Assembly (NCBI GenBank): GCA_947178245.1
Contig: CAMWXO010000100.1
Location: forward strand, 1 to 5,734
Source: an uncultured Porphyromonadaceae bacterium
Lineage (GTDB): Bacteria > Bacteroidota > Bacteroidia > Bacteroidales > Muribaculaceae
Direction of reading: 5' to 3'
DNA length: 5,734 nt
In this document: positions 1-5,734 of the stretch, in pieces
Position numbering within the stretch: position 1 is the stretch's first letter
How the letters are laid out: each line of letters opens with the position of its first letter
Program-made: the position numbers and the translations under genes
Notes under the pieces: generated by a model
The model's database searches: none
What the model was told of the DNA's origin: nothing
What the model saw: only the letters and a program-made list of their open reading frames with translations

Positions 1-339
1 CAGCTGCTGGACGAAGGTGGGGCCCAGATGTTCACAAACCAGTTCAACGGCCGCAAGCTCATCGGCACAGTGGGGCAGCTTCAGTTTGAGGTGATACAAT
101 ACCGCTTGCTGCATGAATACGGCGCACAGTGCCGCTGGGAGCCGATAAGCCTCTACAAGGCCTGCTGGATAGAGAGCGATGACGAGGCGGAACTTGAGGC
201 CTTCAAGAAGCGTAAATATCAATTCATGGCCACGGATAAAGACGGCCGCGACGTCTTCCTTGCCGACAGCTCATACGTTCTCATGATGGCCCAGAAAGAC
301 TTCCCCAACATCAAGTTCCATTTCTCCTCAGAATTCTGA
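1..339 (+). CDS. prfC: Peptide chain release factor 3 (RF3), C-terminal part, 5'-truncated by the window edge
   Basis: RF3 is a cytoplasmic translational GTPase that recycles RF1/RF2 from the ribosome after peptide release. The frame is open from base 1 and ends in TGA at 337-339, giving the last 112 residues of a family usually about 525-530 aa long. The GTPase domain is outside the window. What is visible is the C-terminal domain: the motif GTVGQLQFEVIQYRL, followed by LLHEYG, matches the RF3-typical pattern 'G-VG-LQFDVV--RL--EY', and the tail resembles the RF3 end 'LAQ--(F/Y)P---FH'. An ATG at base 28 is only an internal Met. Upstream context is not visible. It converges on the ATPase gene, and a strong hairpin lies 35 bp past the stop. 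I am confident of the family from these motifs; no alignment was run. Confidence 0.93.
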   Translation, partial: QLLDEGGAQMFTNQFNGRKLIGTVGQLQFEVIQYRLLHEYGAQCRWEPISLYKACWIESDDEAELEAFKKRKYQFMATDKDGRDVFLADSSYVLMMAQKDFPNIKFHFSSEF

Positions 340-374
340 CAAGGGAGAGCCTGAAACTACAGTACGACCCATCA

Positions 375-419
375 AAAACCGTGCAAATTTAAAGTCTGAT
401 TTTAAATTTGCACGGTTTT
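375..419. terminator. Perfect 19-bp hairpin, probable bidirectional terminator between prfC and the ATPase gene
   Basis: Left arm 375-393 and right arm 401-419 are exact reverse complements (19 bp) around a 7-base loop, GTCTGAT. The stem has a GC-containing middle (CCGTGC/GCACGG) and AT-rich ends. Read on +, the stem ends in TTTT followed by ATT. Read on -, the stem is followed by a five-T run (complement of 374-378). It lies 35 bp after the prfC stop and 14 bp after the ATPase stop, the right place to end both convergent transcripts. Most of the hairpin is also one copy of the 34-bp repeat that recurs at 1580-1613, so it may be a repeat element that also terminates transcription. Termination is inferred from structure only. 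Confidence 0.75.
376..409. repeat. Left copy of a 34-bp exact direct repeat flanking the ATPase gene
   Basis: These 34 bases recur exactly, in the same orientation, at 1580-1613, an offset of 1204 bp. Similarity continues four more bases with one mismatch (410 G versus 1614 A, then CAC in both) and then stops. On the other side, base 375 (A) differs from 1579 (T, part of the ATPase start codon). This copy is part of a complete palindrome (375-419); the right-hand copy has an altered distal arm. The element sits just downstream of the ATPase stop codon. Confidence 0.9.
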
Positions 420-433
420 ATTATGCTATCTTA

Positions 434-1579
434 TCAATTAATTTGATACATTGATCTTATATTGAATATATTCGGGGGGATATTATTCCCGTCGTATATC
501 ACATTAGCACTCTTAATTTTGTCTCCCATGATGTCTTTCAGATAATTGAGGTTCTTGACAAAAGACTTATTGAATGTCCGGGCTGATTTAACTTCAAAAG
601 CCTCAAGACCCTCACCGGAGGAGCGGATGATATCGACCTCCCTCCCACTGTTCTCCCTATAAAAAAATAAATTTGGCAGTTTGCCCATATTCATTCTTTC
701 TTTCAGCAACTCAATAACTGCAAGATTCTCAAAAACAGCACCTCTGAGAGGATGAGTTTCAAGTTGCCCGGCATTTTCAATTCCGAGCAGAAAACAGAGA
801 AGACCTGTATCGTAGAAGTACACTTTCGGCGTTTTTGTCAATCTCTTACTGAGATTGGCGAAATAAGGAGGCAGCAAAAACGCTATATACGAAGCCTCAA
901 GCAGTGAAAGCCATGATTTTATTGTAGGCGAGCTCACTCCAGTCTCGTTAGCGATCTGAGATGCATTCATCTCGCAGCCGACACGTCCGGCTATCAATCT
1001 TATGAAGGTCTGAAACGGCACTATATCCGTAAGATTTTTAATCTGCCTTACATCCCTTTCGATATAAGTGGTATAATAGTTGGGATAAAACAGATCCACA
1101 GGACGCTGATCTGTAACAACCGATGGATAAAAACCATTGAAAAGAAGCTCATCCGTTGGTTTGAATGAATACGAACCCAATTCTTCCAACGACATCGGGA
1201 GCAACGTGAACATCACTGCCCTACCCGGCAATGACTGGGTGATACTTTCCATTAGAGCGAAGTTACTGCTGCCCGTAAGAATGAATCTTCTCTCAGGATG
1301 CTCGTCCACTTCAATCTGAATATAAGATAATAATTGCGGTATGTGCTGCACCTCATCAATTATCACCTTATCACCACATCTGCTCAGGAACGCTTTCGGA
1401 TCAAGCATGATACTTTCCCTGAGCGCGATATCCTCAAGATTATACTTGGAATACGACTCAAATATATGTCGGCATAAGGTTGATTTCCCGGATTGTCTTG
1501 GCCCCGTGACCACAACCACAGGATAATATTTGGCGCCCCGCTCTACAACAGGAGTAATTTTTCTATATATATAATCCAT
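434..1579 (-). CDS. AAA_14/DUF4143-type ATP-binding protein, function unknown
   Basis: A 381-aa protein read from the ATG at 1579. An in-frame TTG at 1639 would add 20 residues, but it lies upstream of the probable -7 box (1617-1624), so I reject it. The N-terminal half is a P-loop ATPase: Walker A GPRQSGKST (residues 26-34), Walker B KVIIDEVQ (71-78) and a sensor-like ILTGSSN (100-106). Residues about 204-240 (MNASQIANETGVSSPTIKSW and beyond) look like a helix-turn-helix. The C-terminal half resembles DUF4143, with FENLAVIELL (283-292) and then REVDII...FEVKS (313-332), the spacing of a PD-(D/E)xK nuclease-like fold (candidate residues D316, E329, K331). Nuclease activity is not established for this family. 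No signal peptide or membrane segment is evident, so it is presumably cytoplasmic. The gene stands alone, opposes its neighbours, is AT-richer than they are and is bounded by direct repeats, which suggests acquisition or mobility. The cellular role is unknown. Confidence 0.9.
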   Translation of the reverse strand: MDYIYRKITPVVERGAKYYPVVVVTGPRQSGKSTLCRHIFESYSKYNLEDIALRESIMLDPKAFLSRCGDKVIIDEVQHIPQLLSYIQIEVDEHPERRFILTGSSNFALMESITQSLPGRAVMFTLLPMSLEELGSYSFKPTDELLFNGFYPSVVTDQRPVDLFYPNYYTTYIERDVRQIKNLTDIVPFQTFIRLIAGRVGCEMNASQIANETGVSSPTIKSWLSLLEASYIAFLLPPYFANLSKRLTKTPKVYFYDTGLLCFLLGIENAGQLETHPLRGAVFENLAVIELLKERMNMGKLPNLFFYRENSGREVDIIRSSGEGLEAFEVKSARTFNKSFVKNLNYLKDIMGDKIKSANVIYDGNNIPPNIFNIRSMYQIN

Positions 1580-1613
1580 AAACCGTGCAAATTTAAAGTC
1601 TGATTTTAAATTT
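1580..1613. repeat. Right copy of the 34-bp direct repeat, forming the 5' leader of the ATPase gene
   Basis: This is identical to 376-409 and abuts the ATPase start codon at 1577-1579. With the next bases it forms an imperfect palindrome. Read as ATPase mRNA, GTGTAAATTTAAA (1617-1605) faces TTTAAATTTGCAC (1597-1585). The one change from the perfect left copy becomes a U-G wobble pair in that transcript, although it is an A/C mismatch when read on the + strand. The outer bases of the arm (1618 onward) no longer match. The leader could therefore fold just before the start codon. Confidence 0.88.
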
Positions 1614-1616
1614 ACA

Positions 1617-1647
1617 CAAAAATAGCCTATTTCTTTCAATCATGCAA
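1617..1647 (-). promoter_or_regulatory. Probable Bacteroidetes-type promoter of the ATPase gene
   Basis: On the - strand, TATTTTTG (1624-1617) matches the Bacteroidetes -7 consensus TAnnTTTG exactly. A TTG at 1647-1645 lies 20 bases upstream, a fitting distance for the -33 element. Transcription would start near 1609-1612, inside the repeat, giving a leader of about 30 bases before the ATG at 1579. This supports the ATG over the upstream TTG as the start codon. Confidence 0.6.
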
Positions 1648-1831
1648 GTTTTCACGCCATTATTTACCATTCCGATTTAAAAAAAATATCGCCACATGCG
1701 GGCTGCCCAGATACTGATGCGCGGGGCCCGATTCGCTCCGCGTATAGCCGGCATCACGCGCGATATAGCGCACATTAGGATTTCAGGGTATTTTTTATGG
1801 CGGGAATGGTGAGAATATCAAAAAAAAATTG

Positions 1832-1839
1832 TAATTTTG
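1832..1839 (+). promoter_or_regulatory. Probable -7 promoter box for pyrG
   Basis: TAATTTTG matches the Bacteroidetes -7 consensus TAnnTTTG exactly and lies 24 bp before the pyrG ATG, preceded by an A-tract (1820-1828). The predicted transcript start near 1845-1847 leaves a leader of under 20 bases, too short for a leader-based attenuator. The -33 region (around 1807-1812, GGTGAG) is only a weak match. The box contains the TTG that would otherwise extend the reading frame to 1837, which argues for the ATG at 1864. Confidence 0.6.
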
Positions 1840-1863
1840 CGTGCTGATAAACATATTTTCAGC

Positions 1864-3474
1864 ATGGAGACAAAATACATTTTTGTAACCGGAGGCGTCG
1901 TCTCGTCGCTTGGTAAAGGTATCATTTCCTCATCACTGGCCTGTCTTCTTAACGCTCACGGCTATCACGTGACAATTCAGAAGTTTGACCCTTACATCAA
2001 CATCGATCCCGGCACACTCAACCCTTACGAGCACGGGGAGTGCTACGTGACGGAAGACGGCCATGAGGCCGACCTTGATCTGGGCCACTACGAACGCTTC
2101 ACCAACGTTCCGACATCGAAAGCCAACAACGTGACCACAGGCCGCATCTATAAAAACGTGATCGAAAAGGAGCGACGCGGCGACTATCTCGGCAAGACCG
2201 TGCAGATCATACCCCATATCACCGATGAGATAAAAAGGAACGTACTTCTTCTCGGCGAGACCGGAAAATTTGACTTCATCATCACCGAAATAGGAGGTGT
2301 CGTGGGCGATATCGAATCGCTGCCATTTCTTGAAGCGGTGCGCCAGTTAAGATGGGAACTCGGCGACAATGCGCTCTGCATCCATCTCACATATATGCCA
2401 TATCTTCAGGCTGCCAAGGAACTGAAGACAAAACCCACGCAGCATTCCGTGAAGCAGCTTCAGCAACTCGGCATCCAGCCTGATCTTCTTGTGCTCCGCA
2501 CCGAGCATGATATTCCGGAAACTATGAGGGAGAAGATAGCTCAATTCTGCAACGTATCGAGAAATGCCGTATTCCAGTCGAAAGACTGCGCAAGCATATA
2601 TGAGGTACCCCTGATGCTGCATTCGCAGAAGATGGATGAGGTGGTGCTGACCAAGATGCATGCTCCTGTCAATGGAGAACCGCGCATGAAGCCCTGGCAC
2701 GACTTCGTGGACAAGATACACCACGCCACCGAGACCGTGACAATCGGACTTGTAGGAAAATATGTGGAGCTTCAGGATGCCTATAAATCGATCAACGAGG
2801 CGCTTTTCCAGGCTTGCACTTATCTCGACCACAAACTGAATCTCAAATATATTCACAGCGAGAAACTCACGGATGAGAATGTGGGCGAGATGATGGAGGG
2901 ACTTGACGGGGTAATCATAGCCCCGGGCTTCGGCAACAGAGGCATCGAGGGTAAGTTTATCGCGCAGAAATGGTGCAGGGAAAACGATATCCCGACTTTC
3001 GGAATATGCCTGGGAATGCAGTGCATGGTGATAGAATTCGCCCGCAATGTGCTCGGCTACTCTGACGCCAACAGCGTGGAGATGGATCCATCGACCCCTC
3101 ATAATGTAATAGACATGATGGAGGAGCAGAAGCATATCTCCGACATGGGAGGCACCATGCGGCTTGGAGCATACGACTGCCGCCTCACGCCGGGCAGCAT
3201 AGTAGCGGAAGCGTACGGCAGCTCGGAGATCAGGGAGCGGCACAGACATCGCTACGAATTCAACGACGCGTATAGGGAAGAATTTGAGAAAGCCGGCATG
3301 AAATGTGTTGGAGAGAATCCGCAGTCGCATCTTGTGGAAGTGGTCGAGATTCCCGGCAAGCGCTGGATGGTGGGCACACAATACCACCCTGAATATGCCA
3401 GCACCGTACTCAATCCTCACCCGCTCTTCCTCTCCTTCATAGAAGCAGCCATCGCATATAAAACAAGCAAGTGA
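1864..3474 (+). CDS. pyrG: CTP synthase (glutamine-hydrolysing)
   Basis: This cytoplasmic enzyme makes CTP from UTP, ATP and glutamine, the last step of pyrimidine nucleotide synthesis. At 536 aa it is full length for the family (about 530-550). The N-terminal synthetase domain (about 1-270) has the P-loop-like GGVVSSLGKG (10-19), the HGECYVTEDGHEADLDLGHY stretch (57-76) containing the Mg-binding Asp70, the TEIGGVVGDIES motif with Glu142, and the nucleotide-binding KTKPTQHSVKQL (188-199). The C-terminal class I glutamine amidotransferase domain (about 292-530) has APGFGNRGIEGK (353-364), the nucleophile in GICLGMQ (Cys382) and the catalytic pair in GTQYHPEY (His508, Glu510). All key residues are present, so it should be active. 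The start is the ATG at 1864; a longer frame from the TTG at 1837 would begin inside the promoter box. The stop is 10 bp before the ABC-F gene, suggesting co-transcription. Confidence 0.98.
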   Translation: METKYIFVTGGVVSSLGKGIISSSLACLLNAHGYHVTIQKFDPYINIDPGTLNPYEHGECYVTEDGHEADLDLGHYERFTNVPTSKANNVTTGRIYKNVIEKERRGDYLGKTVQIIPHITDEIKRNVLLLGETGKFDFIITEIGGVVGDIESLPFLEAVRQLRWELGDNALCIHLTYMPYLQAAKELKTKPTQHSVKQLQQLGIQPDLLVLRTEHDIPETMREKIAQFCNVSRNAVFQSKDCASIYEVPLMLHSQKMDEVVLTKMHAPVNGEPRMKPWHDFVDKIHHATETVTIGLVGKYVELQDAYKSINEALFQACTYLDHKLNLKYIHSEKLTDENVGEMMEGLDGVIIAPGFGNRGIEGKFIAQKWCRENDIPTFGICLGMQCMVIEFARNVLGYSDANSVEMDPSTPHNVIDMMEEQKHISDMGGTMRLGAYDCRLTPGSIVAEAYGSSEIRERHRHRYEFNDAYREEFEKAGMKCVGENPQSHLVEVVEIPGKRWMVGTQYHPEYASTVLNPHPLFLSFIEAAIAYKTSK

Positions 3475-3484
3475 CATAGATGAT

Positions 3485-5458
3485 ATGGTAAGTGTCAATG
3501 ACCTGACAATGGAATTCTCCGCACGTCCGATTTTCAGCGACGTGAGTTTCGTAATAAATAAAAACGACAAGATCGGACTTGCCGGCAAGAATGGAGCCGG
3601 AAAGTCTACTATGCTCAAGATCATAGCCGGCATTCAGCAGCCCACTTCCGGATCGGTGGCGAAGCCATCGGAGGTCACTATCGGCTATCTGCCCCAGCAG
3701 ATGAAACTGGCCGACGACACTTCCATCATCAACGAGGCTCGAAAGGCCTTCGCACACATCGACGACCACAAGGCGCGCCTCGATCAACTCAACAATGAAC
3801 TTGCCACCCGCACCGACTATGAATCGGATTCCTACGCACGCCTGATAGAAGATATTGAACTTCTCAACGATCGCCTCTCGATGGAAGGGGCCGACAATAT
3901 GGAGGCGGAAGTGGAGAAGACCCTGATAGGACTCGGATTCTCGAGAGAGGATTTCGACCGCCCCACGTCTGAATTCTCGGGAGGCTGGCGCATGCGTGTG
4001 GAACTCGCCAAGATTCTACTGCAGAAGCCTGACCTCCTGCTGCTCGACGAGCCTACCAACCATCTCGACATAGAGTCGATACAATGGTTGGAGCAGTTTC
4101 TGCAGCAGAAGGCGAAGGCCGTGATGCTCGTGAGTCATGACCGCGCTTTTCTCGACAACGTGACGCGGCGCACGATAGAGATATCATGCGGCAAGGCTTA
4201 CGATTATAAGGTGAGCTATACGCCTTACACCGAGCTGAGGCGTGAACGTGTGGAGCAGCAGATGCGCGCCTACGAGAACCAGCAGAAGCAAATAGCCGAC
4301 ATCAAGGCCTTCATAGAGAGATTCCGATATCAGGCCACGAAAGCCATTCAGGTGCAGAGCCGCATAAAGCAGCTTGAGAAGATAGTTCCCATCGAGGTGG
4401 ATGAGACCGACAATTCGCGCCTGCGTCTGAAATTTCCGCCTGCGCCGCGCTCGGGCGATTTCCCTCTGATTCTTGAAGATGTGGGAAAGGCCTACGGCGA
4501 CCATCAGGTGTTTGACCACGCGGAGTTCCGTATACGCAGAGGCGAGAAAGTAGCGTTCGTAGGTAAGAACGGAGAAGGCAAGTCCACGCTCGTGAAGTGC
4601 ATCATGGGCGAAATCGACCATAGCGGAACGCTCAAACTTGGCCATAACGTAAAAATTGGTTATTTCGCCCAGAACCAGGCTCAGCTTCTGGATGAGAACC
4701 TGACCGTTTTCGAGACGATCGACAATGTGGCCACCGGCGACATACGCCTGAAGATACGCGATATACTCGGCGCCTTCATGTTTGGCGGCGAGGCCTCAGA
4801 CAAGAAGGTGAAAGTGCTGTCGGGAGGCGAGAAGACACGTCTCGCCATGATCAAGCTTCTGCTCGAACCGGTCAACTTCCTTATCCTCGACGAGCCTACC
4901 AATCACCTCGACCTGAAGACTAAAGACATACTGAAAGATGCCATCAGAGATTTCGACGGCACCGTGATAGTGGTGTCTCACGATCGTGACTTCCTCGACG
5001 GGCTTGTAGAGAAAGTGTACGAGTTCGGAGGAGGGAAAGTGCGTGAGAACTTAGGAGGCATCTATGATTTCCTGCGCTCGAAAAATCTGGAAAGCCTGCG
5101 CGATCTTGAGCTGACCAAATCTCCCACCGGAGGGGGCACCACTTCCAACGCCAATGTGAAGCCGGCGGAGACTCCGCAGCCCGAGACGGCATCAAAAGAA
5201 GTTCGTAAACTCTCTTACGCCGAGCAGAAAGCGCGCGAGAAGATGGTGAAGAAAGCTGAAAAGAAAGTAAAGGACGCCGAGGCCGAGATAGCGCGTCTCG
5301 AAGAGCAACAGAAAGAACTTGAGGATAAGATAGCGTCCGGAATCTCCGATCAGGAAACACTCGATGCTTACGCCAAGGCCTGCAAGGATCTCGAGAACGG
5401 AATGTCGCTATGGGAACTCGCCACGATGGAACTTGAAGAAATCAGCGGAGAAGCCTGA
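3485..5458 (+). CDS. ABC-F family ATPase (Uup/YheS/YdiF-like), with C-terminal coiled coil
   Basis: A 657-aa soluble protein with two ABC ATPase domains and no membrane segment. ABC-F proteins generally act at the ribosome, binding near the E site to relieve stalled or problematic translation; some give antibiotic resistance. Domain 1 has Walker A GKNGAGKST (34-42), signature FSGGWR (164-169), Walker B LLLLDEPTNHLD (184-195) and VSHDR (216-220). The charged helical linker about 245-305 fits the P-site tRNA-interaction motif. Domain 2 has GKNGEGKST (360-368), LSGGEK (445-450), FLILDEPTNHLD (465-476) and VSHDRDF (497-503). A Pro/Thr/Gly-rich spacer (about 545-572) leads to a Lys/Glu-rich coiled coil (about 575-650), as in Uup-type C-terminal domains. 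Both catalytic sites look intact. The ATG follows the pyrG stop by 10 bp without a clear Shine-Dalgarno sequence. I cannot assign the subfamily by eye; a housekeeping role is likelier than resistance given the context and the long C-terminal extension. Confidence 0.95.
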   Translation: MVSVNDLTMEFSARPIFSDVSFVINKNDKIGLAGKNGAGKSTMLKIIAGIQQPTSGSVAKPSEVTIGYLPQQMKLADDTSIINEARKAFAHIDDHKARLDQLNNELATRTDYESDSYARLIEDIELLNDRLSMEGADNMEAEVEKTLIGLGFSREDFDRPTSEFSGGWRMRVELAKILLQKPDLLLLDEPTNHLDIESIQWLEQFLQQKAKAVMLVSHDRAFLDNVTRRTIEISCGKAYDYKVSYTPYTELRRERVEQQMRAYENQQKQIADIKAFIERFRYQATKAIQVQSRIKQLEKIVPIEVDETDNSRLRLKFPPAPRSGDFPLILEDVGKAYGDHQVFDHAEFRIRRGEKVAFVGKNGEGKSTLVKCIMGEIDHSGTLKLGHNVKIGYFAQNQAQLLDENLTVFETIDNVATGDIRLKIRDILGAFMFGGEASDKKVKVLSGGEKTRLAMIKLLLEPVNFLILDEPTNHLDLKTKDILKDAIRDFDGTVIVVSHDRDFLDGLVEKVYEFGGGKVRENLGGIYDFLRSKNLESLRDLELTKSPTGGGTTSNANVKPAETPQPETASKEVRKLSYAEQKAREKMVKKAEKKVKDAEAEIARLEEQQKELEDKIASGISDQETLDAYAKACKDLENGMSLWELATMELEEISGEA

Positions 5459-5495
5459 ATAGCCGTGCCTGCCAAACACCATAAAAATATAATCA

Positions 5496-5734
5496 ATGAA
5501 TGACATGAAGAAAGGTGTCACCACCGATAATCTCGACATAAACACGTCTCCCAAAGAGGATTTCTATCAGTATGCCTGCGGCGGCTGGAAAGCCGCGCAT
5601 CCCTTGACTGCGGAATATTCACGCTTCGGCGTATTCGACAGCGTGAGGGAGAAGGCACGCGAACAACTTAACGACCTGATCACCACTCTGCCTGATCATC
5701 CGGACGCAAAGATAAAGGATACACTCGCGCAGAA
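5496..5734 (+). CDS. M13-family zinc metallopeptidase (PepO/neprilysin-like), N-terminal part, cut by the window edge
   Basis: The ATG at 5496 opens a frame that runs to the window edge, giving 79 complete codons. Residues 11-33 (from DNLDINTSPKEDFYQYACGG onward through W) carry the hallmark N-terminal motif of M13 peptidases, 'D-F-Y-YACG-W', followed by YSRFGVFDSVRE, also typical. M13 enzymes are about 650-680 aa zinc endopeptidases that cleave short peptides. The catalytic HExxH and its downstream Glu are beyond the window, so activity cannot be judged. The start MNDMKKGVTTDNLDINTSPK has no hydrophobic segment or lipobox, so this copy looks cytoplasmic unless the true start differs; the ATG at 5505 is a slightly shorter alternative. 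It lies 37 bp after the ABC-F stop with an AT-rich upstream stretch, no visible terminator and no TAnnTTTG box, so it may be read through from pyrG. Confidence 0.88.
   Translation, partial: MNDMKKGVTTDNLDINTSPKEDFYQYACGGWKAAHPLTAEYSRFGVFDSVREKAREQLNDLITTLPDHPDAKIKDTLAQ

Noticed and set aside
376..1613. CRISPR array
   Set aside because: Only two repeat copies occur, 1204 bp apart with a gene between them, and there are no spacers or cas genes.
1580..1639. A 20-residue N-terminal extension of the ATPase starting at the TTG at 1639
   Set aside because: The TTG lies upstream of the exact -7 match at 1624-1617, the extension would be encoded mostly by the repeat, and the ATG at 1579 begins a typical family N-terminus shortly before the P-loop.
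1696..1812. Small + strand ORF of 38 codons in the GC-rich intergenic stretch, considered as a leader peptide for pyrG
   Set aside because: It has no recognisable ribosome binding site or motif, ends before the predicted pyrG promoter, and a frame of this length is expected by chance in GC-rich sequence.
1837..1863. A 9-residue N-terminal extension of pyrG from the TTG at 1837
   Set aside because: The TTG is the last part of the probable -7 box TAATTTTG, and CTP synthases typically begin as read from the ATG at 1864 (METKYIFVTGG).
2347..3633. Long - strand open frame (428 codons) opposite pyrG
   Set aside because: It is antisense to a clear full-length CTP synthase, runs across the pyrG/ABC-F junction and has no recognisable domain; it is a codon-bias shadow.
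3485..5458. A dedicated antibiotic-resistance ABC-F protein
   Set aside because: The Uup-like C-terminal coiled coil, the operon-like position after pyrG and base composition like its housekeeping neighbours favour a core ABC-F; nothing visible marks a resistance subtype.

Overview
The window looks like a chromosomal segment of a Bacteroidota bacterium, most likely order Bacteroidales. This rests on three points: two promoters match the Bacteroidetes -7 consensus TAnnTTTG, the genes lack clear Shine-Dalgarno sequences, and the proteins are of Bacteroidales type by eye. A Muribaculaceae-like gut commensal is possible, but I cannot prove the family without a search.

Layout from left to right. 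(1) Positions 1-339 hold the 3' end of prfC (peptide chain release factor 3) on the + strand. (2) Positions 434-1579 on the - strand hold one gene for an AAA_14/DUF4143-type ATPase. It is visibly AT-richer than its neighbours and is bracketed by two copies of a 34-bp exact direct repeat (376-409 and 1580-1613). The left copy lies inside a perfect 19-bp-stem hairpin that can act as a two-way terminator between prfC and the ATPase gene. The right copy ends directly before the ATPase start codon and adjoins its probable promoter. (3) Positions 1614-1863 are intergenic. They hold the ATPase promoter, a GC-rich stretch with no identified function, and the pyrG promoter. (4) Positions 1864-3474 hold pyrG (CTP synthase). 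(5) Ten bases later comes a complete ABC-F family ATPase (3485-5458). (6) After 37 bp comes the 5' end of an M13-family metallopeptidase gene (5496 to the window edge). No terminator or strong promoter is visible between 4, 5 and 6, so they may be co-transcribed.

Most of the content is housekeeping: translation termination, CTP synthesis, ribosome-associated ABC-F function and peptide turnover. The accessory part is the ATPase gene with its flanking repeats, which looks like a repeat-bounded, possibly acquired cassette between prfC and pyrG. I did not see a clearly novel multi-gene system. The repeat/ATPase unit and the apparently signal-less M13 peptidase deserve a second look.
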